A DNA stretch of 64,000 bases from Oceanobacillus timonensis. GTDB taxonomy: Bacteria > Bacillota > Bacilli > Bacillales > Amphibacillaceae. The translations under genes and the position numbers were made by a program. The DNA lies in NCBI RefSeq assembly GCF_900166635.1, contig NZ_LT800497.1, positions 2,900,344-2,964,343 of the forward strand. Direction: 5' to 3'. The notes beneath the pieces were generated by a model. That model had not been told where the DNA came from. It made no database searches and saw only the letters and a program-made list of their open reading frames with translations. Positions 17,459 to 27,948 of the stretch are shown here, piece by piece. The first letter of the stretch is position 1. The number at the start of each line of letters is the position of its first letter.

Positions 17459-18613
17459 TTACCGATTACGGTTTCGGTTTCTTAAGAAGGTCGGAATATC
17501 CAGCTCATCTTCCTCAGGACGAGGTTTAGAAGGAGATGGATTGGATGCTTCTCTTTCCCTGACAGGGTTTGATTCATTTGGTTGTTTTGTTGCTGCCTGT
17601 TGTGTTTGTCCTGTATTTGGACGTTGCTGTTTTTGACGTGTATCAGCTTTTGGCTGTGCATTTTCATCAAAACCAGTAGCAATGACGGTAACAACAATTT
17701 CATCATTGAGGTTTTCATTAATAACGGAACCAAAGATAACATTCACTTCTTGATCTGCTGCAGAAGTAACTAAATCAGCTGCCTCCTGTACTTCATAAAG
17801 GCTGAGGTTTGTACCGCCGGTGATATTCATTAGAATACCATGCGCCCCATCAATCGAGGTTTCCAGTAATGGAGAAGAAATTGCTTTTTTAGCCGCTTCT
17901 GTTGCTCTTGTTTCTCCGGTTGCAATGCCGATACCCATTAGAGCAGAACCTTTGTCATACATGATTGTTTTTACGTCAGCAAAGTCGACGTTAATCAGAC
18001 CCGGCTTGGCAATCAAATCAGAGATACCTTGTACACCTTGACGAAGTACATTATCTGCTTCACGGAATGCTTCCAGCATCGGTGTATTTTTATCCACGAT
18101 TTCCAGCAGACGATCATTTGGAATAACAATTAATGTATCTACGCTGCCCTTCAGCGTATCGATACCGGACACCGCTTGTGTCGATCTTCTCCGGCCTTCG
18201 AAAGAAAACGGACGAGTTACGACACCAACAGTCAATGCTCCCAGATCTTTCGCTACCTGTGCAATAACTGGAGCTGCACCAGTTCCAGTACCGCCGCCCA
18301 TTCCGGCAGTAACAAAAACCATGTCTGCACCTTTTAACGCTTCTTCTAATTGTTCTTTACTTTCTTCCGCTGCTTTTTTTCCAACTTCCGGATTGGCACC
18401 GGCACCAAGACCACGGGTTAGTTTGCCGCCAATTTGTATTTGGGATTCTGCCTGAGAAAGATTTAAAGCTTGTGAATCCGTGTTTACTGCGATAAATTCA
18501 ACACCTTCTACGCCATGCTCAATCATTCGGTTCACGGCGTTATTACCGCCGCCGCCGACTCCAATAACTTTTATCGTTGCTAATTCTTCCATGTTTGTAT
18601 CAAAATCTAACAT
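17459..18613 (-). CDS. ftsZ: Cell division protein FtsZ
   Basis: Tubulin-like GTPase that forms the cytokinetic ring. The nucleotide-binding motifs are [14 protein letters not shown] near residue 17 and the tubulin signature [13 protein letters not shown] (106-118); the T7 loop [11 protein letters not shown] follows. After a Gln/Pro-rich linker (about 320-370) the C-terminal peptide [16 protein letters not shown] ends the protein. That peptide is the docking site for FtsA, SepF, EzrA and ZapA; sepF is also in this window. ATG 18613 follows AGGAGG. It forms an operon with ftsA and is closed by the hairpin downstream. Confidence 0.98.
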   Translation of the reverse strand: MLDFDTNMEELATIKVIGVGGGGNNAVNRMIEHGVEGVEFIAVNTDSQALNLSQAESQIQIGGKLTRGLGAGANPEVGKKAAEESKEQLEEALKGADMVFVTAGMGGGTGTGAAPVIAQVAKDLGALTVGVVTRPFSFEGRRRSTQAVSGIDTLKGSVDTLIVIPNDRLLEIVDKNTPMLEAFREADNVLRQGVQGISDLIAKPGLINVDFADVKTIMYDKGSALMGIGIATGETRATEAAKKAISSPLLETSIDGAHGILMNITGGTNLSLYEVQEAADLVTSAADQEVNVIFGSVINENLNDEIVVTVIATGFDENAQPKADTRQKQQRPNTGQTQQAATKQPNESNPVREREASNPSPSKPRPEEDELDIPTFLRNRNRNR

Positions 18614-18677
18614 ATTATGGTTCCTCCTAGTCTACTAATTACGAACAATTTCTAATAACAACTTCTGCGGACAGAAA

Positions 18678-19964
18678 TTAATCAAAGAAATATTTGAATA
18701 GATTAGCAAATCCTGATTCTTTCTTTTTGCCTTGTTTCTTCTGTTTCTTTTCACTTGCAGGTCTGGATTGCTTAGCAGGCCGTTGTTCCACATTTTCTTC
18801 TAAAGCTACTGCAGGGTATAATTCTTTTCCTTGTATTTTCGCATTACGATAAGCAAATTGTAAAATACCGACGCCTGCTGTAAATTGGGATTCTCTAACA
18901 CCAATATAATCCGGTACAGCTACACGTACATTGGAATAAAATAAATCCTGTGCCAGCTCTAAACTTCCAGGCATTGCTGTTGTGCCTCCAGTTAAGACAA
19001 AACCGCCAGGCAGCTCCTGATAACCCATTTTTCGGATTTCCTTGTCAATATACGTGTATATTTCTTCTAATCTAGCTTCTATCATATCAGCTAATTGGAG
19101 TTGATTAAATACTTGTCTTTGATTACTTCCGATGGTTGTTACTTCGAATGTTTCATCCTCTGAAGCATCGTTGTAAAATGCATATCCATGTTTTAATTTA
19201 ATCTGTTCTGCTTCTTCTGTAGAGATGCGCAATCCGATGGATAAGTCCTTCGTTATATTATCCCCGCCTAAGTTAATAACACTCGTAGCTGCTAAATGAT
19301 CATTTTCAAATACAGATACAGTTGTACATCCGCCTCCAATGTCAATCAGCACCGATCCCATATTCATCTCATCTTTTGATAAGGCAATCGTTCCTGCTGC
19401 AAGCGGCTGAAGACAAATATCCGATACTTCCAAATGAGCTCTCTCCACACATTTTAAGATATTATGCAGAATGGTTTTAGAGCAAGTAATAATGGTACCT
19501 TCCATCTCCAGCCGGACACCAATCATTCCTCTGGGATCTGTAATTTCATCCAATCCGTCTACAATAAACTGTTTGGGAATGACATCGATAATTTCCCGTT
19601 CCGGCGGAATGGAAATAACTTGCGCTCCATCAATTACTCTTGTTACGTCTTCATCATTGATTTCTCTATTCTCACTTTGTACAGCTACAACGCCATGACA
19701 AGGCTGAAGCTGGATGTGGGATCCGTTTATTCCGACTACTACGCGGTGGATTTCCATCCCTACCATTCTTTCAGCTTGTTCAACCGCACTTCGGATAGAA
19801 TGAACCGTTTGATCAATATCAACAATAGCACCCTTCTTCATTCCATTTGACGCTGCAGTACCGACTCCAATAATATTTAAAGAGTCTTGTTGTACTTCTC
19901 CAATAATTACTTTTATTGTATTTGTCCCGATATCGAGACTGACTAGTATTTCACTGTTATTCAA
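18678..19964 (-). CDS. ftsA: Cell division protein FtsA
   Basis: Actin-like membrane tether of the FtsZ ring. Phosphate-1 (LDIGTNTIKVIIGE, residues 8-22), phosphate-2 (LIDIGGGCTTVSVF, near 207) and adenosine (GGFVLTGGTTAMPG, near 330) motifs are clear. The extreme C-terminus GFANLFKYFFD is the amphipathic membrane-targeting helix, joined by a Lys/Gln-rich linker. The start is TTG 19964, 9 nt after GGGGAGGTG. A perfect inverted repeat lies just upstream of the ribosome-binding site. In B. subtilis, sbp lies ahead of ftsA; here the upstream neighbour is ftsQ, 197 bp away. Confidence 0.97.
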   Translation of the reverse strand: MNNSEILVSLDIGTNTIKVIIGEVQQDSLNIIGVGTAASNGMKKGAIVDIDQTVHSIRSAVEQAERMVGMEIHRVVVGINGSHIQLQPCHGVVAVQSENREINDEDVTRVIDGAQVISIPPEREIIDVIPKQFIVDGLDEITDPRGMIGVRLEMEGTIITCSKTILHNILKCVERAHLEVSDICLQPLAAGTIALSKDEMNMGSVLIDIGGGCTTVSVFENDHLAATSVINLGGDNITKDLSIGLRISTEEAEQIKLKHGYAFYNDASEDETFEVTTIGSNQRQVFNQLQLADMIEARLEEIYTYIDKEIRKMGYQELPGGFVLTGGTTAMPGSLELAQDLFYSNVRVAVPDYIGVRESQFTAGVGILQFAYRNAKIQGKELYPAVALEENVEQRPAKQSRPASEKKQKKQGKKKESGFANLFKYFFD

Positions 19965-19980
19965 AAAAGAGCACCTCCCC

Positions 19981-20007
19981 GTAAAAATATACTGACGATA
20001 TTTTTAC
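19981..20007. repeat. Perfect 10-bp inverted repeat in the ftsA leader
   Basis: GTAAAAATAT (19981-19990), 7-nt spacer, ATATTTTTAC (19998-20007), directly abutting the GGGGAGGTG ribosome-binding site of ftsA. It could be an operator or an mRNA hairpin that modulates ftsA translation. Confidence 0.6.
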
Positions 20008-20161
20008 TGCCACGTTATCCTTCGTATAGTCTTTAATTCTAAAAGAAAATGAATAAAAAATAAACATATTTTATGCTTATTTTTTCAAGTAATCTATTTC
20101 GATAAAAACCGACACTATACCATACGTTCCTAAAGGATGATATATGACTTCATTCTACAAA

Positions 20162-21004
20162 TTATTCATTTCCTGTATTTTCATTTTCTTCATTAACTTC
20201 CTCATTAATTTCTTCTATCTCGTCTTCGATATCCACTTCTTCCATCTCGTCCTTCTCAAAAGACTCGAAATAGATGCCGACTCCCATATGGATGATACCT
20301 TTATCATCCTCTTCAAGCTGGCTGACAATGGATGGATAATAGTCTAATTTATCCAAGACCTGATCTACATTTCCTTCCACCAGAAAACCATCACTCATAT
20401 ACAGTGTAATAAGCGTTGTATCCACATCCTCTTCTGGCTCTTTTCGCTCAATTTCCGAAATCATATTAAAAATACTCGGGCGGACCCCTTCCATTTCGGC
20501 TGCCAGTTCGGTTAACTGCGATTCATTAAAATCAGATATTAACGGCGCATTGCCGATAGATGCTCTTGCATTCTGCTGGATAACTTGACCATCCGCAAGA
20601 ACCGGATAAAACGCTCTTCCATCTTGAACATAGCCCAGGACAGACTGCTCCTCCACTTCAATTAAAACAGTACTGGGAAAACGCCGGTTAATAGATGCTT
20701 GCTCAATGACAGGATTTTCTTCCATGTCTGAAGCAACAGAAGATCCATTCAAAGACCAGATATTCATGCCTTCTGTTAAACCTGACTCATCTATTATGTA
20801 CTCATCTGTTAAGAATACATTCCCGTTTACCTCAATCGATCTTACTTCACTCCATGGAGATTGCAGATAAATAATAACAGCAATGAGAATGAAAAATATA
20901 GATAAATAAAATATTAATCTTCTATTTGCTTTTTTCTTTCTGGCCTGCTTTAATTTCGGAATTCGATCCTCAATAGAAACGATATTTTTATCACTCATCT
21001 CCAT
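20162..21004 (-). CDS. divIB: Cell division protein FtsQ/DivIB
   Basis: Bitopic divisome protein that links FtsL and the septal transpeptidase PbpB. A short basic cytosolic part (RIPKLKQARKKKANRR) precedes one membrane helix (about residues 29-48), then the POTRA domain (SEVRSIEVNGNVFLTDEYI) and the beta domain (GRAFYPVLADGQVI). The last ~35 residues are almost only Glu, Asp, Asn and Ile, an acidic tail in keeping with a salt-tolerant organism. In B. subtilis the upstream neighbours are murG and murB; here spoVE comes directly before it. Confidence 0.93.
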   Translation of the reverse strand: MEMSDKNIVSIEDRIPKLKQARKKKANRRLIFYLSIFFILIAVIIYLQSPWSEVRSIEVNGNVFLTDEYIIDESGLTEGMNIWSLNGSSVASDMEENPVIEQASINRRFPSTVLIEVEEQSVLGYVQDGRAFYPVLADGQVIQQNARASIGNAPLISDFNESQLTELAAEMEGVRPSIFNMISEIERKEPEEDVDTTLITLYMSDGFLVEGNVDQVLDKLDYYPSIVSQLEEDDKGIIHMGVGIYFESFEKDEMEEVDIEDEIEEINEEVNEENENTGNE

Positions 21005-21225
21005 TTCTTCCTTTATCCATTATTTTTAAGGGAAATAACTGTATAAGTTTATTCCCTTGTATTTACAAAAAGTATATCATAAATGAAGGGGTTACACGTA
21101 GTTGACTTCTGTATGTTTCTAAAATTTTTTTCGTTTTATAAAAAAATGACGTTTGCTTAAGCGGTATTCCATATTTCTCCTGCATTCATTCATCCCCATG
21201 GAGAACGTTCCAAAATCATGTTTAC

Positions 21226-22362
21226 TCAAATGATTGGTTTCGTACTTTTCTCCATACTTTTGGAATGCCTGCTGATACTTAATAAAATTCCCGCTGCACA
21301 TAGTGTCAAGGTCAGAGATGAACCTCCGTAGCTGAGGAAAGGCAGTGTAATCCCTGTTACAGGAATTAAACCGATAACCACGCTTATATTAATCATTGCC
21401 TGTAAGACTAACATACTAGCTATTCCCAACGCCAGCAGCCTGCTAAATAAATCAGGTGCCTCTACAGCAATTTTAATCCCTCTCCATAATAGCAGAAAAA
21501 ACAATAGAATAGTTGCAGAACCTCCAATTAAACCTAATTCTTCTGCAATAATGGAAAAAATAAAATCCGTCTGCGGTTCCGGGAGGTAAAAATATTTTTG
21601 CAAACTGTTCCCTAATCCGAGCCCCATCAAACCTCCCGGGCCAATAGCATAAAGTGATTGGATAATTTGAAACCCATGTCCTAAAGGATCCTCCCAGGGA
21701 TTTAAGAATGCTAAAATCCGGTTAATCCGATAAGGAGCGGAAGCAATTAAACCAATAAAACCGATCACACCGATTCCGGCTAATCCAAAAAAATGGGATA
21801 GCTTAGCGCCTGCTACAAAAAGCAGTATCATGCATGTTAATACCAGCACCATCCCTGTACCTAAATCAGGCTGGAGCATAATAAGTCCAAAAGCAGTAAA
21901 AATCAAAAGCAAACAGGGAAAGAATCCTTTTTTAAATGAGGTGATATATTTTTGATAGTCAGATAAAATCGCTGCCAGAAAAATGATCAAACCTAATTTC
22001 ATAAATTCAGAAGGCTGAATACTGAATGCACCGATACCAATCCAGCTTTGCGCACCGCCGCGAACCATTCCGATTCCCGGGATCAGGACAAGTAAAAGCA
22101 GTATAAAGCAGAAAAACAATAAGATCTTTGCATATTTTTTCCATATATAATAAGGAAAATAGGAAATAACCACCATCCCGATAAAGCCAATTCCGGCAAA
22201 TAAGAGCTGTCTTTTTAAGTAATAAAAGGAATCATTAAACTTATATTCCGACCAGATATAGGAGGAACTATAAACCATCAACATACCGACACCTAACAGA
22301 ACAACGATGATGCCAAATAATACTTTATCCAATTTATTTTGATTGCGGATGAACTTATTCAA
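21226..22362 (-). CDS. spoVE: SEDS peptidoglycan polymerase SpoVE (spore cortex)
   Basis: Polytopic SEDS-family glycosyltransferase that polymerises lipid II, working with the transpeptidase SpoVD to build spore peptidoglycan. About ten membrane segments are visible. Conserved blocks are FSIQPSEFMKLGLIIFLA, LQPDLGTGMV, RINRILAFLNPWEDPLGHGFQIIQSLYAIGPGG, LPEPQTDFIFSIIAEELG and GITLPFLSYGGSS. The start is TTG 22362 after AAGGGG. It is assigned SpoVE rather than FtsW because of its place in the mur cluster; the FtsW paralogue is at 60012-61196. Downstream murG and murB are missing. Confidence 0.93.
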   Translation of the reverse strand: MNKFIRNQNKLDKVLFGIIVVLLGVGMLMVYSSSYIWSEYKFNDSFYYLKRQLLFAGIGFIGMVVISYFPYYIWKKYAKILLFFCFILLLLVLIPGIGMVRGGAQSWIGIGAFSIQPSEFMKLGLIIFLAAILSDYQKYITSFKKGFFPCLLLIFTAFGLIMLQPDLGTGMVLVLTCMILLFVAGAKLSHFFGLAGIGVIGFIGLIASAPYRINRILAFLNPWEDPLGHGFQIIQSLYAIGPGGLMGLGLGNSLQKYFYLPEPQTDFIFSIIAEELGLIGGSATILLFFLLLWRGIKIAVEAPDLFSRLLALGIASMLVLQAMINISVVIGLIPVTGITLPFLSYGGSSLTLTLCAAGILLSISRHSKSMEKSTKPII

Positions 22363-22483
22363 AAATACCCCTTCTTTCCATGAGATAAACTAAGGAAATA
22401 GGGGCATTTTAAAATATAATGTACGATAACTGTACTGGCTTGTTCCAGTTCGTCTGCTATTAGTAAGTATTTGTTCAAGCCCC

Positions 22484-23833
22484 TTAGTCCATTGTATGAA
22501 CAGCTTGGACAAATATGTCTCCTCTCTCTTCAAACGTTTTATACTGATCCCAGCTAGCACAAGCAGGTGAAAGCAATAAAATATCTCCTTCATCTGATAA
22601 TGAAAAACCAATTTCAGCAGCATTCTCCACATCGCTTGCATGCGTAATTACCGGAATACCTGCTTCTTTTCCGATACGCTCTAATTTGGATGCCGTTTCT
22701 CCAAATACAACCATTGCTTTTACATTTTGTAAATGCGGAATAAGCTCATCAAACTCATTTCCACGATCTAAACCGCCAGCAAGTAGCACGATTTCTTTTT
22801 TAAAGGAATCCAATGCTTTTTGTGTGGCTAATATGTTTGTTGCTTTAGAATCATTGTACACATAACGGCCTTTATGCCGTCCTACAAATTCTAATCGGTG
22901 TTTAACACCGGAAAATGTTTTTAAGACATACTGAATTCCTTCATTTGTCGCACCATTTAACTTGGCTGCTGCAACAGATGCCAGGATATTTTCCAAATTA
23001 TGCTGTCCAACCAGAACAATATCTTCCCGCGCCATGATTGCTTCCTCAAAAAAGTACACATACGTGTCATCAGCCCAAGCACCCGTCTGTTGCAGATACT
23101 GTGTTGCTGAAAAAGCTATTTTTTTTGCTTTAGCATCCGTCACTTTATCTTGAAGTATTGGATCATCTGCATTGTATACAAGATAATCGTCTGCACACTG
23201 ATTTTTAAATATATGACATTTTGCATTTACATAGCTTTCTAAATCGCCGTGATAATCCAAATGGGCTTCATAAATATTTAACAATACTGCTGTAGAAGGA
23301 CGAAATGCTGCTATTCCCTGTAATTGAAAAGAAGACAATTCCATGACCATTTTTTCATCCGGCTGCATCGTTTGAGCGACTTCTGTTGCAGCGATGCCAA
23401 TGTTACCAGCAAGTTTCACCTTACAATCACTATGTTTCAGCATCTCTGTCACTAAGGTAGTTGTCGTCGTTTTCCCGTTGGATCCGGTGATTCCGATGAT
23501 CGGCTGTTCTGTTAAATGGGAGACCAGCTCCACTTCAGTAATAACCGGAATCCCGCGTTTGAATGCTTCTGCAACCACTGGATGATCATACCGTATTCCA
23601 GGGTTTTTCACGACAATCTTTTTCCCATCTAACACGTGCAAGGGGTGAGAACCCAGGACAAGATGCGCTCCTTTTTGTTGAAGCTCTAATACCTGCGCAT
23701 CCTCATACGTTGCTGCTGCATCATTGACAGTTACTTCTTTCCCGTTCTCTAAAAGCACTTTTGCAGCAGCTGTACCACTTCGGGCTAATCCTAGGACAAG
23801 CACATTTTCCGGGAACTGTTTCCACGTCTTCAT
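22484..23833 (-). CDS. murD: UDP-N-acetylmuramoyl-L-alanine:D-glutamate ligase
   Basis: Cytosolic Mur ligase that adds D-glutamate to UDP-MurNAc-L-Ala using ATP. The N-terminal Rossmann-like motif [17 protein letters not shown], the ATP P-loop [14 protein letters not shown] (near residue 114), the EAHLDYHG histidine region and VYNDSKATN in the C-terminal domain are all present. The 449-residue length is normal. Its ATG overlaps the mraY stop by 4 nt, so the two are translationally coupled. Order mraY-murD-spoVE is as in B. subtilis. Confidence 0.97.
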   Translation of the reverse strand: MKTWKQFPENVLVLGLARSGTAAAKVLLENGKEVTVNDAAATYEDAQVLELQQKGAHLVLGSHPLHVLDGKKIVVKNPGIRYDHPVVAEAFKRGIPVITEVELVSHLTEQPIIGITGSNGKTTTTTLVTEMLKHSDCKVKLAGNIGIAATEVAQTMQPDEKMVMELSSFQLQGIAAFRPSTAVLLNIYEAHLDYHGDLESYVNAKCHIFKNQCADDYLVYNADDPILQDKVTDAKAKKIAFSATQYLQQTGAWADDTYVYFFEEAIMAREDIVLVGQHNLENILASVAAAKLNGATNEGIQYVLKTFSGVKHRLEFVGRHKGRYVYNDSKATNILATQKALDSFKKEIVLLAGGLDRGNEFDELIPHLQNVKAMVVFGETASKLERIGKEAGIPVITHASDVENAAEIGFSLSDEGDILLLSPACASWDQYKTFEERGDIFVQAVHTMD

Positions 23834-24813
23834 GACATCCCCACCTCAATATAAATAGCAAGAACGGCAAACAGAAGGCCTGCAAGCCAAAATGTTGTTA
23901 CGACTCTCCATTCTGACCATCCTGTTAATTCATAGTGGTGATGCAACGGGCTCATCTTGAAAATACGTTTTCCGGTCGTTTTAAAAGAAATCACCTGGAT
24001 AATAACGGATAATGTTTCAATAACAAATACACCGCCGATAATAACTAATAAAATCTCCAGTTTCAGCAGTATCGCAATTGCTGCGATAGCTCCCCCTAAA
24101 GCCAAAGATCCTGTATCTCCCATAAAGACTTTAGCAGGATGCGCATTAAACACTAAGAACCCTAAGAGGGCACCCACTACTGCTAAGGAAAAGACAGTCA
24201 CCATATCATTAGGCACGCCATACCAGGCAATAATCGCAAATGCACCGAATGCAATGGCTGCAGTCCCGGCTAATAGACCATCCAGCCCATCTGTTAAATT
24301 GACAGCGTTGGAAGCTCCTACCAGCATGACAATAATAAGGATGGCGTAAAACCAGCCAAGGTCAAATTGAACAGACGTTCCCGGAATAGCAATATCTGTC
24401 GGGAAATCCTGTGCGCGTAAAACAAAGTAAAATACAAGTGCAATAATAATTTGTCCAATTAATTTCTGCATCGATGTTAGACCAAGATTTCTTTTCATTG
24501 CCACTTTAATATAATCGTCTAAAAAACCTAATAAGCCATAACCAAATAATACAAAAAGTAACAGCCATAACTCATAGTTAATGCCACCGCCAACTCTGCT
24601 TCCCATAATAAGCGATGTAATCATAATACTGAAGACAATCATGATTCCGCCCATCGTTGGCGTTCCTGTTTTCTTTTGATGCGATTCAGGGCCTTCTTCT
24701 CTAATACTTTGTCCAAACTTTAATCGTCTTAAAAAAGGGATAAAAATTGGAGATAGAAGAACTGTTATAAGAAACGCTACTGCGATTGTAATTAATAAAC
24801 CTGTTATATTCAT
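23830..24813 (-). CDS. mraY: Phospho-N-acetylmuramoyl-pentapeptide transferase
   Basis: Integral membrane enzyme that transfers phospho-MurNAc-pentapeptide to undecaprenyl phosphate, producing lipid I. About ten membrane segments. Catalytic signatures are [14 protein letters not shown] (Mg-binding DD), [15 protein letters not shown] and [15 protein letters not shown]. The 327-residue length is typical. ATG 24813 follows GAGGTGGAG. It is 159 bp from murF, and this gap contains an inverted repeat with a long loop. Confidence 0.97.
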   Translation of the reverse strand: MNITGLLITIAVAFLITVLLSPIFIPFLRRLKFGQSIREEGPESHQKKTGTPTMGGIMIVFSIMITSLIMGSRVGGGINYELWLLLFVLFGYGLLGFLDDYIKVAMKRNLGLTSMQKLIGQIIIALVFYFVLRAQDFPTDIAIPGTSVQFDLGWFYAILIIVMLVGASNAVNLTDGLDGLLAGTAAIAFGAFAIIAWYGVPNDMVTVFSLAVVGALLGFLVFNAHPAKVFMGDTGSLALGGAIAAIAILLKLEILLVIIGGVFVIETLSVIIQVISFKTTGKRIFKMSPLHHHYELTGWSEWRVVTTFWLAGLLFAVLAIYIEVGMS

Positions 24814-24865
24814 TTTCTCTCCACCTCATTTGTAACCTTCTGCAGGGTTGTTTCTTAAGCATGAT

Positions 24866-24935
24866 AGAATCAGCGCAATACGCATGGATTTTCATAGAGT
24901 AAATCTCTCTACATCCGGTTTACCGCACTGATTCT
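24866..24935. repeat. Inverted repeat in the murF-mraY gap
   Basis: AGAATCAGCGC (24866-24876) and GCACTGATTCT (24925-24935) pair with one G-T position around a 48-nt loop, and the loop itself holds a small AGAG/CTCT hairpin. No T tract follows, so it is not an ordinary terminator. Confidence 0.5.
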
Positions 24936-24972
24936 GCTTCTTCACTAATGGAAACATCACCTGTCAGATGCC

Positions 24973-26328
24973 TTAACATAATTGTTCTAAAAAAGTTTCA
25001 AATTTCATTCCTCTTGATGCCTTCAACAAGATCAGATTTTCCGGTTCCAAATACTTTTCCACATGACTCATAAGCTCAAGCTTATCCTTCAAATGGACAG
25101 CAGGAAGCTCAGGAAATTGCTTCTTTAACGCATCATGTATGTACTGTGAATGATGACCATACGTATACACTGCTGTTATCTCTGGACTGATGGCATCCGC
25201 AATACCCCGGTGAAATTCTTCTGCAAAATCACCAAGCTCCAGAATATCACCTAAAACAAGAATTTTATGCTGATATCCTTTCATCTCCTCAACGACTTGA
25301 ATTGATGCTTTCATCGAAGCCGGAGAAGCATTGTAAGCATCATTAATCACTGTCACACCATTCTTACCCAGGTGCTTTTCAAAGCGCATTTTGGTCATTT
25401 CCAACTGGGCAAAAGCCGTTTTGATTGTTTCAGCAGGAATCTTCATTTCCATTGCCAGCTGGATAACATATGCAGCATTTTTCGCATGGTGCTTTCCTAA
25501 GAGCGGAATTTGATAAGCTTCTTCTCCCACATCAAAGGTTGTCACGGTTTCCTCTACAGCTACATGGTCAATCACAACATTATTTTCCCCGCTAAAGCCT
25601 ACCCTTATTTTGGGAACAGGAATATTAGCACTTGTTAAAAGCGGTTCATCCCCATCAATAATTAATGTTCCTCCCGGCTTTATTCCGGAAACTATTTCTA
25701 ATTTAGCTTGGGCAATCCCTTCTTTAGAGCCGAGATTTTCAATATGCTGTCCATCAATATTGGTAATAACCGCATGATCCGGTTCACCAATACGGCTTAA
25801 CAGCTCTATTTCTCCAAAATGATTCATACCCATTTCCAGAATCAATACTTCGGTGTTCCGGTCCATTGATAAAATGGTTAGCGGAAGCCCGATATGATTA
25901 TTATAATTTCCTTTTGTAGCATGGGTTTTAAACGTTGTCTGCATCACCGCTTTGGTTAAGTCTTTCGTTGTTGTCTTTCCATTCGATCCGGTAATACCGA
26001 TAACGGTCGGATTGACTTCTTTCCGATAAGCGGATGCAAGCTCCTGTAATGCTTTGACAGTGTCGTTTACAAATAAAATAAGTAACGCGTCCGGAAGATT
26101 TTCCGGAAGCGGTGTTTCCTTTTGCCAAAAAGTTGCTGCTGCGCCATTCTCCACTGCTCCAGCGATAAATTGGTGCCCGTCAAACTTTTCTCCGGCAATC
26201 GGTATATAAAGTCCGTTATGAGAACGGACACGGCTGTCATTAACTACTTCATGAATTTCCAAATCAGCAGGAATCTGCCCTTGGTGATGGGGAAATAATT
26301 GTTTTAATTGTGATGCAGTAAATAACAT
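24973..26328 (-). CDS. murF: UDP-MurNAc-tripeptide:D-alanyl-D-alanine ligase
   Basis: Last cytosolic Mur ligase, adding D-Ala-D-Ala to complete the pentapeptide. The ATP loop [14 protein letters not shown] is near residue 110. GNYNNHIGLPLTIL and MRFEKH are characteristic of MurF, and INDAYNASPASMKA marks the C-terminal domain. The length of 451 residues is normal. ATG 26328 begins 3 nt after the murE stop, so the pair is cotranscribed from the murE promoter. Confidence 0.97.
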   Translation of the reverse strand: MLFTASQLKQLFPHHQGQIPADLEIHEVVNDSRVRSHNGLYIPIAGEKFDGHQFIAGAVENGAAATFWQKETPLPENLPDALLILFVNDTVKALQELASAYRKEVNPTVIGITGSNGKTTTKDLTKAVMQTTFKTHATKGNYNNHIGLPLTILSMDRNTEVLILEMGMNHFGEIELLSRIGEPDHAVITNIDGQHIENLGSKEGIAQAKLEIVSGIKPGGTLIIDGDEPLLTSANIPVPKIRVGFSGENNVVIDHVAVEETVTTFDVGEEAYQIPLLGKHHAKNAAYVIQLAMEMKIPAETIKTAFAQLEMTKMRFEKHLGKNGVTVINDAYNASPASMKASIQVVEEMKGYQHKILVLGDILELGDFAEEFHRGIADAISPEITAVYTYGHHSQYIHDALKKQFPELPAVHLKDKLELMSHVEKYLEPENLILLKASRGMKFETFLEQLC

Positions 26329-26331
26329 CTC

Positions 26332-27813
26332 TTACTCCCCTTTCTCTTTAATGGCTTCCCGAGCAATTTGACGATCATCAAAATCATATTTTGTCTTGCC
26401 AATAATTTGATAGGTTTCATGACCTTTTCCTGCAATTAAAATAATATCGCCTTTTTGAGCAAGCTCTACAGCATGTTTAATTGCTTCAGTCCGGTCAACA
26501 ATGACTTCAAAGGTTGCTTCTTCTTCCGTTAAATGAGCTGTCATATCTTCCAAAATCTGTACCGGTTCCTCTGTGCGCGGGTTATCCGATGTAAACAGAA
26601 CATGATCAGCATACTTCACAGCCACATTCGCCATTAATGGACGTTTCGTGCGATCACGGTCGCCTCCACAGCCAACAACCACATACACTTTACGCTCTGC
26701 AAATTCCCGGCTCGTCTGGAGTACATTCTCCAAGGAGTCAGGTGTATGTGCAAAATCGACAATCACAGAATAATCCTGGCCTTCATTAATTGGTTCAAAC
26801 CGGCCGTCTACCCCTTTAACCGACTCCAGCGCTTCTTTAATCACATCTAAGCCAATATTTGATGCAATCGCGGCAGCACTGGCAGCAAGCATGTTATAGA
26901 CATTAAACATACCGATTAAATTCGTTTTAATATGCGTCGTACCGATTGGTGTCACCAGTTTAAACGCAACTCCGGATGGAGATAGCATGATATTTTTGGC
27001 CATCATATCCGCATCCTGTTTACAGCTGTAGGTAATGACCTGCTGTGCTGTACTGCGTTTTAGTAAATCGCTTGAATCGTCGTCTTCATTAATAATGGCA
27101 TATTTCTTTTTCCCTTGCTGATAGTCATTCCCCAATCCGGAGAAAAGAAGACTCTTCGCCCGTAAATAATCATCCATATCTTTATGATAATCCAGGTGAT
27201 CCTGTGACAGGTTTGTAAAAATACCAATGTCATAATCACAGCCAAAAACCCTTCCCATGTCCAAGGCATGCGAAGAAACTTCCATGATGACCTGCTCTGC
27301 TTCTTTTTCCTGCATTTGATGAAAAATGCGGTTCAGTTCCAGCACATCTGGTGTTGTATTGATGACCGGAAATGTTTCATTGCCGATTTTCACTTGAATA
27401 CTTCCGATAACACCGGATTTTTTTCCCTGTTGTTCAAAAATCGTATCTAATAAATATGTTGTTGTTGTTTTTCCATTCGTTCCCGTGACACCAATCAGCG
27501 GAAATTTTGTGGTTGGATAATCATAGTATGCGGCTGAAAGCATCGCCAAGGCACGGCCAGTATCTTTCACCTGGATTAGCGGAATGTCCCCGCTCACATG
27601 TACATCCCTGGAAATAACAGCCGCCGCAGCGCCTTTATCTATTGCTTGCTGAAGAAAGTCATGACCATCTACGGTGTAACCTTCAATACACACAAATAAG
27701 CTCCCTGGTTCTACTTTTCTGGAGTCCATTTCTACGTTGACAACTTCTACATTCTGAATGGACCCGGTTGTTTGATAAAATCCAATTTCATTTAATAGTT
27801 TATCAAGTTTCAT
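26332..27813 (-). CDS. murE: UDP-MurNAc-dipeptide:meso-diaminopimelate ligase
   Basis: Adds the third stem-peptide residue. The substrate-specificity motif DNPR (TSDNPRTEEP, near residue 410) predicts meso-diaminopimelate rather than lysine, so the cell wall is of the A1-gamma type. The ATP loop GVTGTNGKTTTTYL, the carbamylated-lysine region YLRAKSLLF and HTPDSLENVL are present. The start is ATG 27813 (MKLDKLLN) after AGGGTG; a GTG two codons upstream is less likely. A TGATATAAT extended -10 box lies downstream of spoVD, so murE can be expressed apart from spoVD. Confidence 0.97.
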   Translation of the reverse strand: MKLDKLLNEIGFYQTTGSIQNVEVVNVEMDSRKVEPGSLFVCIEGYTVDGHDFLQQAIDKGAAAAVISRDVHVSGDIPLIQVKDTGRALAMLSAAYYDYPTTKFPLIGVTGTNGKTTTTYLLDTIFEQQGKKSGVIGSIQVKIGNETFPVINTTPDVLELNRIFHQMQEKEAEQVIMEVSSHALDMGRVFGCDYDIGIFTNLSQDHLDYHKDMDDYLRAKSLLFSGLGNDYQQGKKKYAIINEDDDSSDLLKRSTAQQVITYSCKQDADMMAKNIMLSPSGVAFKLVTPIGTTHIKTNLIGMFNVYNMLAASAAAIASNIGLDVIKEALESVKGVDGRFEPINEGQDYSVIVDFAHTPDSLENVLQTSREFAERKVYVVVGCGGDRDRTKRPLMANVAVKYADHVLFTSDNPRTEEPVQILEDMTAHLTEEEATFEVIVDRTEAIKHAVELAQKGDIILIAGKGHETYQIIGKTKYDFDDRQIAREAIKEKGE

Positions 27814-27948
27814 TTTCACACCCTATTTCTATTCTTTTCCTTTAAAGGTATTCTCAACGATTCTCTTCTTTAAGAGGGTTGTTATCAAGTTCCATTTAGA
27901 AAACCGTTATTTACATTTTTTTATTTACCGTGAAAGATAACAAAATCT

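Noticed and set aside
21119..21301. 60-codon frame between spoVE and ftsQ as a murG remnant
   Set aside because: No MurG motif, and it overlaps the spoVE end in another frame.
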